Assembly: GCA_002687015.1 (NCBI GenBank)
Contig: NYZB01000093.1
Span: forward strand, 1-37,029
Origin: Deltaproteobacteria bacterium
GTDB lineage: Bacteria > Myxococcota_A > UBA9160 > UBA6930
Direction: 5' to 3'
DNA: 37,029 nucleotides
The translations under genes were made by a program, and so were the position numbers. This document shows positions 1-6,716 of the stretch, one piece after another (position 1 is the stretch's first letter; each line of letters opens with the position of its first letter). Below the pieces are notes generated by a model. It was not told the origin of the DNA, made no database searches, and worked only from the letters and a program-made list of their open reading frames with translations.

Positions 1-1
1 G

Positions 2-154
2 ACCGGCCCCACCGGCGTGGGCCAGGTCTGCGAGATCACCCGCCAGCTGCGCGGCGAGGCCGGCCCCCGTCAGCACTCGGAGGGCCGCACCGGCCTCGCT
101 CACATGGTTGGCATCGGCGCAGTGTGCGTCGTGCACGTGTTGCAGAGGGAATGA
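2..154 (+). CDS. Thiolase / SCP2-type thiolase, C-terminal fragment
   Basis: Frame 2 reads from the window edge to a TGA, giving about 50 residues: TGPTGVGQVCEITRQLRGEA, then RQHSEGRTGLAHMVGIGAVC, then a short tail ending in VLQRE. This is the standard end of thiolase-superfamily proteins. It has the G-P-T-G-x-x-Q turn carrying the second active-site region, the QLRGEAG helix, and the G-x-G-A-x-x-V-x-V-L closing strand. The ORF track misses it because its start lies outside the window. The family cleaves or condenses 3-ketoacyl-CoA, or acts as lipid-transfer thiolase-like protein. The catalytic residues are not visible here, so activity cannot be judged. It fits the acyl-CoA-metabolism flavour of the neighbouring crotonase and acyl-CoA ligase. 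Confidence 0.8.
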   Translation, partial: TGPTGVGQVCEITRQLRGEAGPRQHSEGRTGLAHMVGIGAVCVVHVLQRE

Positions 155-243
155 CGGGGATCCGATCGCGCCGACGGCGGGACTCGAGGCGAGTTTCGCG
201 TTCGCGTCGTATCGATGAGCGAGCCGGACCCTCGCGCGGCGAG

Positions 244-606
244 TCACCAACCGAGCGCGGCCGCAACTTCATCCAGGCAACGCTTCACCGCGTTGTAGTG
301 CTGCCTCCGGCCAGGCGAACGCCAACGCGGTGCGCCCTCAGGGAATTCTGGGCGATCGGCTGTTCCATCCGCGCGAGACCTCCGCGCCAAGTGTCCGGAA
401 TCGCTGCGAAGAGATCTGCTCTGCAGGCAGGGGGCCCCTCTTCGAGCCGTGGCGCGCCCAGGAGGCAAGCCAAGAAGTCGCGCGCGCGCGGCCGAGGAAC
501 GGCGTCGCCGAATCCGTGCCTCATGGCGGCCTCTCCGTATCTGGTTCCGAGAGACCCGGCTTCGCACCACGCGGAGGTCGTGCGAGGACGCTCGGTTCAG
601 CCAGCG
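244..606 (-). pseudogene. Frameshifted remnant of an unidentified protein
   Basis: On the minus strand one frame, open from about 606, reads EAGSLGTRYGEAAMRHGFGD, continues through DFLACLLGAPRLEEGPPACR, and reaches SLRAHRVGVRLAGG. It then runs out of frame at about position 300. The neighbouring frame continues naturally as HYNAVKRCLDEVAAALGW and stops at 244. The two pieces join into one plausible C-terminal region if a single base is added or removed near 300. I do not recognise the family. No plausible start precedes it: an in-frame stop lies just upstream. It is therefore a 5'-truncated, frameshifted remnant, or a gene hit by a sequencing error. Apart from this remnant, nothing else is visible in the roughly 480-base gap between the thiolase end and the MDR gene. 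Confidence 0.35.
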
Positions 607-634
607 TTTGGCAAGACCAGCCGCGTAGCCACCC

Positions 635-1609
635 CTATCCCTCCATGGTCAGGACCACGGTTCCCGTTCGGCGTCCACTGTCCACGTAGGCGTGGGCTTC
701 GGCGGCCTTCTCCAGTGGGTATCGCCGATCGATGGCGGCGCGGATCTCGCCCGCTTCGGCGAGCTCCTTGAGGACCACCAGGTCCTCGGGCCTGGAGCGG
801 GCGAACTGGGTCAGCACCTTCTTGTCGCTGGTCCGGTTGGTCCAGCGCGCGCGCAGCAGCGACGCGAAGAGGGGGTTGGCAAGGATGTAGCGGCCCTTCG
901 GGTTCAGCGCTGCGATCGCGCGGGTGTAGGAGCTCTTCGGAACCAGGTCGAAGATCACGTCGTAGGTCTTTCCGACTCGCGTGTAGTCCTCGACGGCGTA
1001 GTCGATCACGTGGTCCGCGCCGATGTCTCGCAGAGCGTCGAGCTTCTCGGCGCCGTCGACCGCAGTCACCTCGGCGCCGTAGTGTCTGGCGATCTGCACC
1101 GCCATCACGCCGATGTTCCCGCCGGCGCCGTTGACCAGGACGCGCTCGCCGGGCTGGACCTCGGCCAGCCGAAGGAAGTGGAGCGCGTTGTCGCCGCCGG
1201 TCGGGATGCCGGCGGCCTCCGCATAGCTCGTGTTCCGGGGCATGTGCGAGACGGCGCGTCGGCTCGACAGGCAGATGTACTCGGCGTGAGCTCCAAAGCC
1301 GAGACCAGGCGACGCAAAGACCCGATCTCCGGGCTCGAAGCGCGTCACGTCCTTGCCGACCACTTCGACGTCTCCGGCCAGCTCCTGACCGAGCACGGGC
1401 CAGCGCGGCTTGCGGATCCCCATGGCCAGGCGCAAGGGCAGCCAGAACCAGAGCGGGAACGAGAAGCTGCGCGCCTCGCAGTCCCATGTGCCGACCGTGG
1501 AAGCCCGGACCCTCACCAGGATCTCATGGTCCCTGGGGGTGGGCTTCGCGACTTCTTCGATCCGGATCACCTCGGGCGATCCGTACTCGTTGTAGACGGC
1601 GGCCTTCAT
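635..1609 (-). CDS. MDR-family NAD(P)-dependent oxidoreductase (quinone reductase-like)
   Basis: 324 residues, the usual length for zinc-independent medium-chain dehydrogenase/reductases. The N-terminal GroES-like domain begins MKAAVYNEYGSPEVI and contains GQELAGDVEVVGKDVTRFEPGDRVF (residues about 94-118). The Rossmann domain has the nucleotide-binding motif NGAGGNIGVMAVQIAR (about 165-180). It lacks the cysteine-rich structural zinc lobe and the GHE zinc motif of alcohol dehydrogenases, so a quinone oxidoreductase or enoyl reductase-like role is likelier than alcohol oxidation. The substrate is unknown. The ATG has a GGAGA Shine-Dalgarno sequence seven bases upstream. The start codon overlaps (ATGA) the stop of a minus-strand upstream frame that looks like a gene remnant, so the gene may once have been the second of a coupled pair. 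Confidence 0.85.
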   Translation of the reverse strand: MKAAVYNEYGSPEVIRIEEVAKPTPRDHEILVRVRASTVGTWDCEARSFSFPLWFWLPLRLAMGIRKPRWPVLGQELAGDVEVVGKDVTRFEPGDRVFASPGLGFGAHAEYICLSSRRAVSHMPRNTSYAEAAGIPTGGDNALHFLRLAEVQPGERVLVNGAGGNIGVMAVQIARHYGAEVTAVDGAEKLDALRDIGADHVIDYAVEDYTRVGKTYDVIFDLVPKSSYTRAIAALNPKGRYILANPLFASLLRARWTNRTSDKKVLTQFARSRPEDLVVLKELAEAGEIRAAIDRRYPLEKAAEAHAYVDSGRRTGTVVLTMEG

Positions 1610-1839
1610 GGCGATCTCCTGTTCAGATCCCGAAGTGGAGTCCGTCCCGGGCGAGCTGGCGGTACTTGCGCTCGTTCGGAGACGACACAGTCGACCATGA
1701 GCTCGCCATGCGGGTCTTCATAGGTGTGGGGTACTTCGTCACTCTGTGTGATGTCGATATCAAGCTTCGTGTAAGATGGACACGAAGCCGAGTGCTCGCC
1801 AATGGAAATGCAAGGTTGTGTGGATTCGCGGCTGCGTTC
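1606..1839 (-). pseudogene. Remnant of an unidentified minus-strand gene, ATGA-coupled to the MDR gene
   Basis: One minus-strand frame is open for 77 codons up to a TGA that overlaps the MDR start codon as ATGA. Its middle reads like genuine protein: YTKLDIDITQSDEVPHTYED followed by PHGELMVDCVVS. After this the neighbouring frame looks more protein-like (NERKYRQLARDGLHFGI, stop at 1623), which suggests a frameshift close to position 1675. There is no ATG before the protein-like part, so the 5' end is missing. I cannot name the family. The rest of the 1610-1990 gap, about 150 bases before the next gene, has lower GC than its surroundings and shows nothing I can support. A plus-strand ORF there is more probably a shadow. 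Confidence 0.3.
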
Positions 1840-1990
1840 CTACCCATGCTGATTGCAGCACCTCTGTTGAAGGGATGGAATCCTGCTAAGACGGCCCCGC
1901 CCAGGATGATCGTCGAGCAAGGCAGCGCCACCTTCATTCTGCAACGGCGAACTGTGTGACCCGCGAAGGGAACCCGGCTCCGGAGACGCC

Positions 1991-3229
1991 ATGACGCGCC
2001 TGGTCGTCGTCCTCATCGTCATCGCGACCTTGTTCGTGGTGGGCCAGCTGTACCTGCGTTCTCGCCGCCGCAAGGCCGCCGGCCTGATCGAGCGTCTTGC
2101 GACGAGTCTCGGCGGTTCGCTGCGGGGCAACCACATCGACCTGCTCGTGGGGAGCCACCACGTCGTTCTCGATTCCCAGGTCACCCGCGACGACAGGCCG
2201 GAGGAACTCCGGTTGACCCTCGTGTCGAACCTCCTCGGTGACTTCCGACTGACGGAAGCGGCCGGTGCAGAGTACTACGACGATTGCAGGTTCAGAGAGC
2301 CCGCGGAGCCCGGCGAGCCCTTTGCGGGTTGGCACCTGCACTCGGAGGTCCCCGACCAGCTCGTGGCCCTCGCCTCGGACGGGCGCATTCTTCGATCGTT
2401 GGAAGGACTCGCGGCACTTGGATTCACACGCATCGAACTCGGGAATCGGAGACTCCGGGCTCATTGGCCGGACTTCTCGCGGAAGCCCGACGATCACGAC
2501 TGGGATGCAAGAGGGACCGACGCACTTCCGGAGCGTGTGCGCGGCGCGGCAGAAGCGCTCTCGGAACTCACGTGGGCTGCGGAGGCGGCTCTTGGATCGC
2601 GTGGGAGCCTCGGTCGCGGGCTGCGTATTCGCGTCGTCTTCACGGCTCTCATGCTGGTCCCCATTCTGCTGATGGTCGCCGGCCTCTTCGCCATCTTTCA
2701 TCTCTACGATGCGTATCCGATCCTTCGCGAGGGCCGACTGCTGGCGCTGATGGGTCTCGCGGGCTCTTCTCTCGCGCTGATCTGCGGCGCGATCTCCTTT
2801 GTCTTGCTGCGAAGGAGCATCCAACGCGGCGCGCGTGCGGTCCTGGTCGGCTTCCTCTCCCTCTTCGGCTGTTGTCTGTTCAGCGGCGCCCTGATCCTCT
2901 GGTGGAATGGCACCGGCCCGCAGGGCCCCGCCCAAGCGGTGACCGTCGAGGTGGTGAGGCTCCAGCGGGAATCGGCGCTCACCTCCTTCAGGGGGAGGAT
3001 TCTGCAGGAGTTGATCGGAGAGGGCAGTCCGATCGAGGAGTGGGCGGCGAGCTATCGTGCCGTCGTCCCATCGTGGCACGACGATTCCCTGTATGGCATC
3101 ACCCTGAGCGCGGAGGACTTCGAAGCGCTTGCTTCGAACGGCGGCAGCCTCTCGCTCACCGTGCTTCCGGGAGCCCTGGGTCTCGAGTGGTACTCCCAGG
3201 TCGTCGTGCTCGGGAGGGCAGGGCCTTGA
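1991..3229 (+). CDS. Hypothetical multi-pass membrane protein
   Basis: 412 residues, not recognised as a named family. Residues 1-20 (MTRLVVVLIVIATLFVVGQL) form an N-terminal membrane anchor or uncleaved signal, followed by a basic stop-transfer stretch RSRRRK. Then comes a soluble domain of about 190 residues. Three further hydrophobic helices follow (about 215-237, 248-270 and 280-297, for example ALMLVPILLMVAGLFAIFHL). A C-terminal soluble domain of about 110 residues completes the protein. The topology suggests an inner-membrane protein with two exposed domains. It is followed after about 75 bases by the crotonase gene on the same strand, but nothing links their functions. Codon use and length argue for a real gene. 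The antisense 472-aa ORF over it is low-complexity shadow. Confidence 0.6.
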   Translation: MTRLVVVLIVIATLFVVGQLYLRSRRRKAAGLIERLATSLGGSLRGNHIDLLVGSHHVVLDSQVTRDDRPEELRLTLVSNLLGDFRLTEAAGAEYYDDCRFREPAEPGEPFAGWHLHSEVPDQLVALASDGRILRSLEGLAALGFTRIELGNRRLRAHWPDFSRKPDDHDWDARGTDALPERVRGAAEALSELTWAAEAALGSRGSLGRGLRIRVVFTALMLVPILLMVAGLFAIFHLYDAYPILREGRLLALMGLAGSSLALICGAISFVLLRRSIQRGARAVLVGFLSLFGCCLFSGALILWWNGTGPQGPAQAVTVEVVRLQRESALTSFRGRILQELIGEGSPIEEWAASYRAVVPSWHDDSLYGITLSAEDFEALASNGGSLSLTVLPGALGLEWYSQVVVLGRAGP

Positions 3230-3306
3230 GAACGAAGTCGCCACCGGGGCAGGAAGATCACCGAAGGATCGGTCCAGCGGACCCCTTCGACCAGGGAGGG
3301 AACAGG

Positions 3307-4224
3307 TTGAAGTTCGAGACGATGCTCTACGAGGTCGACGATGCGATCGCAACGATCACCCTCAACCGGCCCAACCACCTCAATACGATCGTGCCGCCCA
3401 TGCCCGACGAGCTGGAGAGTGCCGTCATCGCCGCGAACCGCGACCCCGGCGTTCGCGTCATCGTTCTGCGCGGGGCCGGCCGCGCCTTCTGTGCGGGCTT
3501 CGACTTCGGGGGCAACCTCGAGCACTGGGGCAACGGCCTGCAGACCGAGGGGCGCTGGGATCCGGGCAAGGACATGGTCGGAGTGACGAACCCGGCGTGG
3601 GCTCCGGTGCCGAAGTTCATGAGTCTGTGGCGAAGCTCGAAGCCCGTGATCGCCCAGGTGCACGGCTGGTGCGTGGGCGGCGGCTCGGACATGGCGTTGT
3701 GCGCCGACCTCGTCATCGCCTCCGAGGATGCGCGCATCGGCACGCCGTACTCGCGCATGTGGGGCTGCTACCTCACCGGCATGTGGATCTATCGCCTCGG
3801 CCTCACGAAGGTGAAGGAGGTGGCGCTCACCGGGCGTCCGCTCTCGGGCAAGCAGGCTGCCGAGGCCAGCCTCATCAACCGGGCAGTGCCCTTCGACCGT
3901 CTCGAGGCCGAGGTGCGCGCCGAGGCCGAAGCCCTCGCACAGGAGCCGCCGGCGCAGCTCGCCGCCATGAAGCTCATCGTGAACCAGGCCTTCGAGAACA
4001 TGGGCCTGGCGAGCACCCAGACGCTCGGGCCGATCCTCGACGGCTACATGCGCAACATCCCCGAGGCCGAGCAGTGGATACGCCTTGCTGCGGAGGAAGG
4101 TGTAGGTGCGGCGGTCGCCCAGCGCGACGGACCCTTCGGCGACTACAGCCAGGGCGCCAGAGAGGACAAGCCCGATCCGAACAACGTCATCACGCCGCGC
4201 GGAGGTGGCAAGAAGGAGGGCTGA
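3307..4224 (+). CDS. Enoyl-CoA hydratase/isomerase family protein (crotonase fold), TTG start
   Basis: 305 residues from a TTG that sits seven bases after a strong AGGGAGG ribosome site; an in-frame ATG lies five codons later. The track's 646-aa version extends into unrelated upstream sequence. Crotonase hallmarks are present: TITLNRP near the N terminus, then the oxyanion-hole segments RAFCAGFDFGG (about 59-69) and VHGWCVGGGSDMALCADLVI (about 118-137). The second active-site region reads ARIGTPYSRMWG, so the paired catalytic glutamates of true enoyl-CoA hydratases (GGGCEL and the E of QPEI-type motifs) are replaced (D128 and no Glu). The reaction is thus probably not simple hydration; an isomerase, hydrolase or other crotonase chemistry on a CoA ester is equally possible. 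The C-terminal tail is rich in Gly/Lys. Confidence 0.85.
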   Translation: MKFETMLYEVDDAIATITLNRPNHLNTIVPPMPDELESAVIAANRDPGVRVIVLRGAGRAFCAGFDFGGNLEHWGNGLQTEGRWDPGKDMVGVTNPAWAPVPKFMSLWRSSKPVIAQVHGWCVGGGSDMALCADLVIASEDARIGTPYSRMWGCYLTGMWIYRLGLTKVKEVALTGRPLSGKQAAEASLINRAVPFDRLEAEVRAEAEALAQEPPAQLAAMKLIVNQAFENMGLASTQTLGPILDGYMRNIPEAEQWIRLAAEEGVGAAVAQRDGPFGDYSQGAREDKPDPNNVITPRGGGKKEG

Positions 4225-4281
4225 AGGCTCATGGGGTGGGGCTGCCTGCCGGTCCGAAGAACCCATCCCGAGGCCCAACAC

Positions 4282-4749
4282 CTAGTCGAGTGCGTCGAGG
4301 ATCCGCTCGGCTTCGTCGAGATCCAGACCCTCGTGCACCTCGTCCCCGATCCACATCAGCGGCGCTGCCGAGCAGGCCCCGAGGCAGACCTCCTCGCCCA
4401 GCTCGATCCGGCCGTCCTCACTGATCCCGTCGACTAGAACTCCGATCCGCTCGGAGAGCGCGTTCAAGAACTCGCGGGCGCCGTCACGGAGGCAGGCTCC
4501 TCCGACGCAGATCTTCACCTGGTGGCGGCCACGCCTCCGGGTGTTCAGGACATTCGAGATCTCGACGACCGCGAGGACTTCGCTCGGTCTCATCTCGAAG
4601 ATCTCGGCGAGCTCGCTGGCTGCGCCTTCGCTGATGTCGCCGCAAGCCTGATGGACGCGGTGCAGGGCGGGAAGGAGCCCGCTGCGAAGCCGGGGCAGCT
4701 CCGCATTCTGGGCGGCGATCTCCTTGCGGAGCTTGTCGGAGATTCCCAT
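4282..4749 (-). CDS. NuoE/HoxE-like [2Fe-2S] thioredoxin-fold protein (orphan)
   Basis: 155 residues starting MGISDKLRKEIA; the longer track ORF only adds antisense sequence of the neighbouring gene. An N-terminal helical part (VHQACGDISEGAASELAEIF, MRPSEVLAVVE) is followed by a thioredoxin-like ferredoxin domain. Its four cysteines are spaced C81-x4-C86 and C122-x3-C126 (ICVGGAC and VCLGAC), which is exactly the NuoE 2Fe-2S pattern. NuoE normally sits beside NuoF in complex I, NAD-reducing hydrogenases or formate dehydrogenases. Here no flavoprotein partner lies nearby. The gene overlaps by one base (TGATG) the stop of the upstream membrane-protein gene on the same strand, so the two are co-translated. 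It probably transfers electrons to an unlinked partner. Confidence 0.8.
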   Translation of the reverse strand: MGISDKLRKEIAAQNAELPRLRSGLLPALHRVHQACGDISEGAASELAEIFEMRPSEVLAVVEISNVLNTRRRGRHQVKICVGGACLRDGAREFLNALSERIGVLVDGISEDGRIELGEEVCLGACSAAPLMWIGDEVHEGLDLDEAERILDALD

Positions 4750-5234
4750 CAGGGTTCTTCCTGGAGGTCGCGAACCCGATCGGGCGACTCCGCGCCTTCT
4801 TCCTTCCAGCGCAAGGACAGCGCGAGGCCGATCACATTGCGCCCTACGTACTCGACGAAGAGCAGCAAGTAGATCAGCGGGATCAGGGCGCGATAGCGGA
4901 AGAGAACGATGACGTACAAGCAGGCCATCAGGAGCTGCAACCAACCCCATTGGGCAATGAAGGAGACCACCGTCTTCGCGCCTTCAGCCGAGTAGGAGTC
5001 GAGTGGAATGGTCGCAATCGATTGTGCGCCGCTGTCCGGCAGGAGGAGATGAACACCGCCCCGATAGAAGGTCAGGAGCGTGATGGGGACGAGGATCCAG
5101 AGCGCGACCTGGCTGCCGCGGTATCGGTTGTCGATCGAGCGAGGCAGGAGCCGGTCGAGCACGCGCATCCCCTTTTCGTGGAGGCGGATGTCCGCGCGGA
5201 GAGGTTGCGACACCCGAGCCAGAAGTGCATACAT
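4749..5234 (-). CDS. Hypothetical membrane protein coupled to the NuoE-like gene
   Basis: 161 residues from ATG at 5234 (MYALLARVSQPLRADIRLHE), which has a GGACTGGGG ribosome-site-like run just upstream. The track start at 5318 adds 28 less convincing residues. At least four hydrophobic helices are visible: QVALWILVPITLLTFYRGGV, a segment around VVSFIAQWGWLQLLMACLYV, a continuation IVLFRYRALIPLIYLLLFV, and VGRNVIGLALSL. The charged C terminus ends RDLQEEP. I do not recognise the family. The stop overlaps the start of the [2Fe-2S] protein by one base, so they are translated as a pair. Whether they act together is unknown. Confidence 0.6.
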   Translation of the reverse strand: MYALLARVSQPLRADIRLHEKGMRVLDRLLPRSIDNRYRGSQVALWILVPITLLTFYRGGVHLLLPDSGAQSIATIPLDSYSAEGAKTVVSFIAQWGWLQLLMACLYVIVLFRYRALIPLIYLLLFVEYVGRNVIGLALSLRWKEEGAESPDRVRDLQEEP

Positions 5235-5450
5235 GATCCCCAGTCCTGCTGCTGCTAGAGGGTGCGGCTCTGGACGGGTCTCCAAGGCCCCGCGGGTCGC
5301 GGCTTCCAGGCCCCACATTGCCTCGCGCCATACGCTCCCGGCCGTTCCACCCGCCCAGGGCCGTTCGCGGGTCTTCCATTCTGCCGTCCGTTGCCGAGGC
5401 CTTCCAGGAGATCGTGGAGGGCAAGGCCCTCCATTGGGCGAGCTCCGCCG
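5235..5450. other. Intergenic stretch with a hairpin
   Basis: About 215 bases between the membrane-protein start and the TolA-like stop. It contains a GGAGGG-CAAGG-CCCTCC hairpin around 5416-5432 without a T tract. One plus-strand frame ends AEAFQEIVEGKALHWASSAA before a stop at 5462-5464, which might be the tail of another lost gene, but the rest of that frame is unconvincing. No gene is supported here. Confidence 0.3.
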
Positions 5451-5740
5451 CTAGTCCGAGATGATCGTGGGGTTCTCGAACCGGGCGGTCAATGGCCGGT
5501 TCGCGAGGCAGCGCACCCGGTGGGTCATGGGATCGAAGGGCGAAGCGGCCCTGAGCGCGTCGATGGCGCTCGCGGCGACGGTGTGGTCGCCCGTCTGCTG
5601 GAAGTGGATCGAAGCCGCTGAACCGTTCATGTCGAGCTGGAAGCTCAGGGCCACGTCTGTCGTCCTCGCGTTCCTGGGCAACGTCCAGCGCGAGATGGTC
5701 CGAAGCTTCACTCTTTCGAGGTAGGCCAGGACCTCCGGTC
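5451..5740 (-). pseudogene. TonB/TolA-like C-terminal domain, 5'-truncated
   Basis: The minus-strand ORF ends with about 95 residues that fit the TonB/TolA C-terminal fold. It opens YLERVKLRTISRWTLPRNAR, has a central strand VALSFQLDMNGSAASIHFQQ, then SAIDALRAASPFDPM, and closes with LTARFENPTIISD. The W-x-x-P, the A-x-x-A-x-x-A-S-P-F and the closing F-x-N-P are typical. Such domains link inner- and outer-membrane machines in diderms. The part of the ORF upstream of about 5740 is arginine-rich antisense of the histidine kinase remnant. The proline-rich linker and membrane anchor are therefore missing, as is any promoter. It meets the opposite-strand kinase remnant at about 5727-5740, both having lost their 5' ends. 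Confidence 0.55.
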
Positions 5741-6518
5741 GAGATCTGTCTGTGCGCGTCGATTCGGCCGTCACTCGGCGCGGAGACGGAGTTGGCGAAG
5801 CGGCTCGTGAATTCAGTCGGGCCTTGGAGCGCATGGAGGCGGCCGACGAGTACCGGAAGGTCCTGCTTCGAGACATCTCGCACGAGCTGCACGAGCCCTT
5901 GACCCGACTTCAAGTGGCTGTGGGAATCGCGTTGCAGGCCAGTCGGCGCAACGACCAGGCCCTGGGCAAGGAGCTGGAGCAGGTGCGGCGAGAGGGCAAC
6001 CGGTTGGACGAGCTCATCGGGCAGATCCTGGATCTCTCTCGCCTCGAGTATCGATCGGGCCTGCAGCGACAGCTCATCGAGGTCGACCGGCTCGTGGCTA
6101 CTGTCGTGGAGGATGCCGAACCCCTTGCTGCGAGCCGGGGCAGTCGCATCATCGTGGAGGCGAATCCTCCAATGTGTCTCAACGGAGACGCGTACTCGTT
6201 GTCCACAGTGGTGGACAATCTGGTTCGGAACGCGCTCGTCCCCACGCCCCGGGTTACGACGGTGCGCGTCCGCGTTGGCGACGTCGGTGAGGCCATCCAG
6301 ATCCAGGTGGAGGACGACGGTCCGGGCGTCAGCGAGGAGTTCGCCGGGCGCATGCTCGACCCCTTCGTGCGCGGGAGGGCCAGTCCGGCGTCACCCGGAG
6401 CCGGTGCCGGGCTGGCGCTGGTGAGCGTGCGGTCGAGGCTCATGGGGGCACGGTCAGCGCGGGTTCGGGGCAAAATGGGGACGGTCTCGTCATGAGTGTG
6501 ATCCTGCCCAGTGGGTGA
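5725..6518 (+). pseudogene. Sensor histidine kinase, N-terminally truncated and frameshifted
   Basis: The ORF (GTG at 5752) begins in the middle of a HAMP domain: in-frame sequence from about 5737 reads GRDLSVRVDSAVTRRGDGVG. The kinase core follows with the H-box LLRDISHELHEPLTRLQVAV, the N-box TVVDNLVRNAL, the G1 box VEDDGPGV, the F-box DPFVRG and the G2 box GAGAGLALV. The periplasmic sensor and transmembrane helices are absent. Near 6420-6438 the frame slips: the annotated frame ends in SRLMGARSARVRGKMGTVSS, whereas the next frame gives the expected ending EAHGGTVSAGSGQNGDGLVM then SVILPSG and stops at 6516-6518. No response regulator is adjacent. With two lesions this is very probably a dead gene. 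Confidence 0.75.
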
Positions 6519-6716
6519 GCGGGTGCGCCGGTCGGTCCACACCCATTCCCCTGGGGATCGGACACTCCATCCACGTACGCGCTCGATAGCCGGGCGCGAG
6601 CCATGTCGAGCCGAGCGACTTGCGCCGTGGCGAGCGGGAACCATGATTCTCCTTCGACCAAGGCCATCGGATCGGACGGAGCGCACCGGATCCGGCGGTA
6701 TCCAAGAGAGGACCCC
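6519..6716. other. Intergenic region before the cytochrome c peroxidase
   Basis: About 200 bases without a credible gene. The track ORF starting at 6603 merely extends the peroxidase gene backwards through an arginine- and proline-rich leader lacking protein-like character. The promoter of the peroxidase should lie here; I could not assign -35/-10 boxes. Confidence 0.4.

Noticed and set aside
2284-4224. 646-aa plus-strand ORF
   Set aside because: The first 340 codons overlap the hypothetical membrane protein in another frame; the crotonase has its own ribosome site and TTG start at 3307.
5330-5464. Plus-strand frame ending AEAFQEIVEGKALHWASSAA as a gene remnant
   Set aside because: Only the last 25 residues look protein-like and no family is recognised; kept as a note in the intergenic entry.
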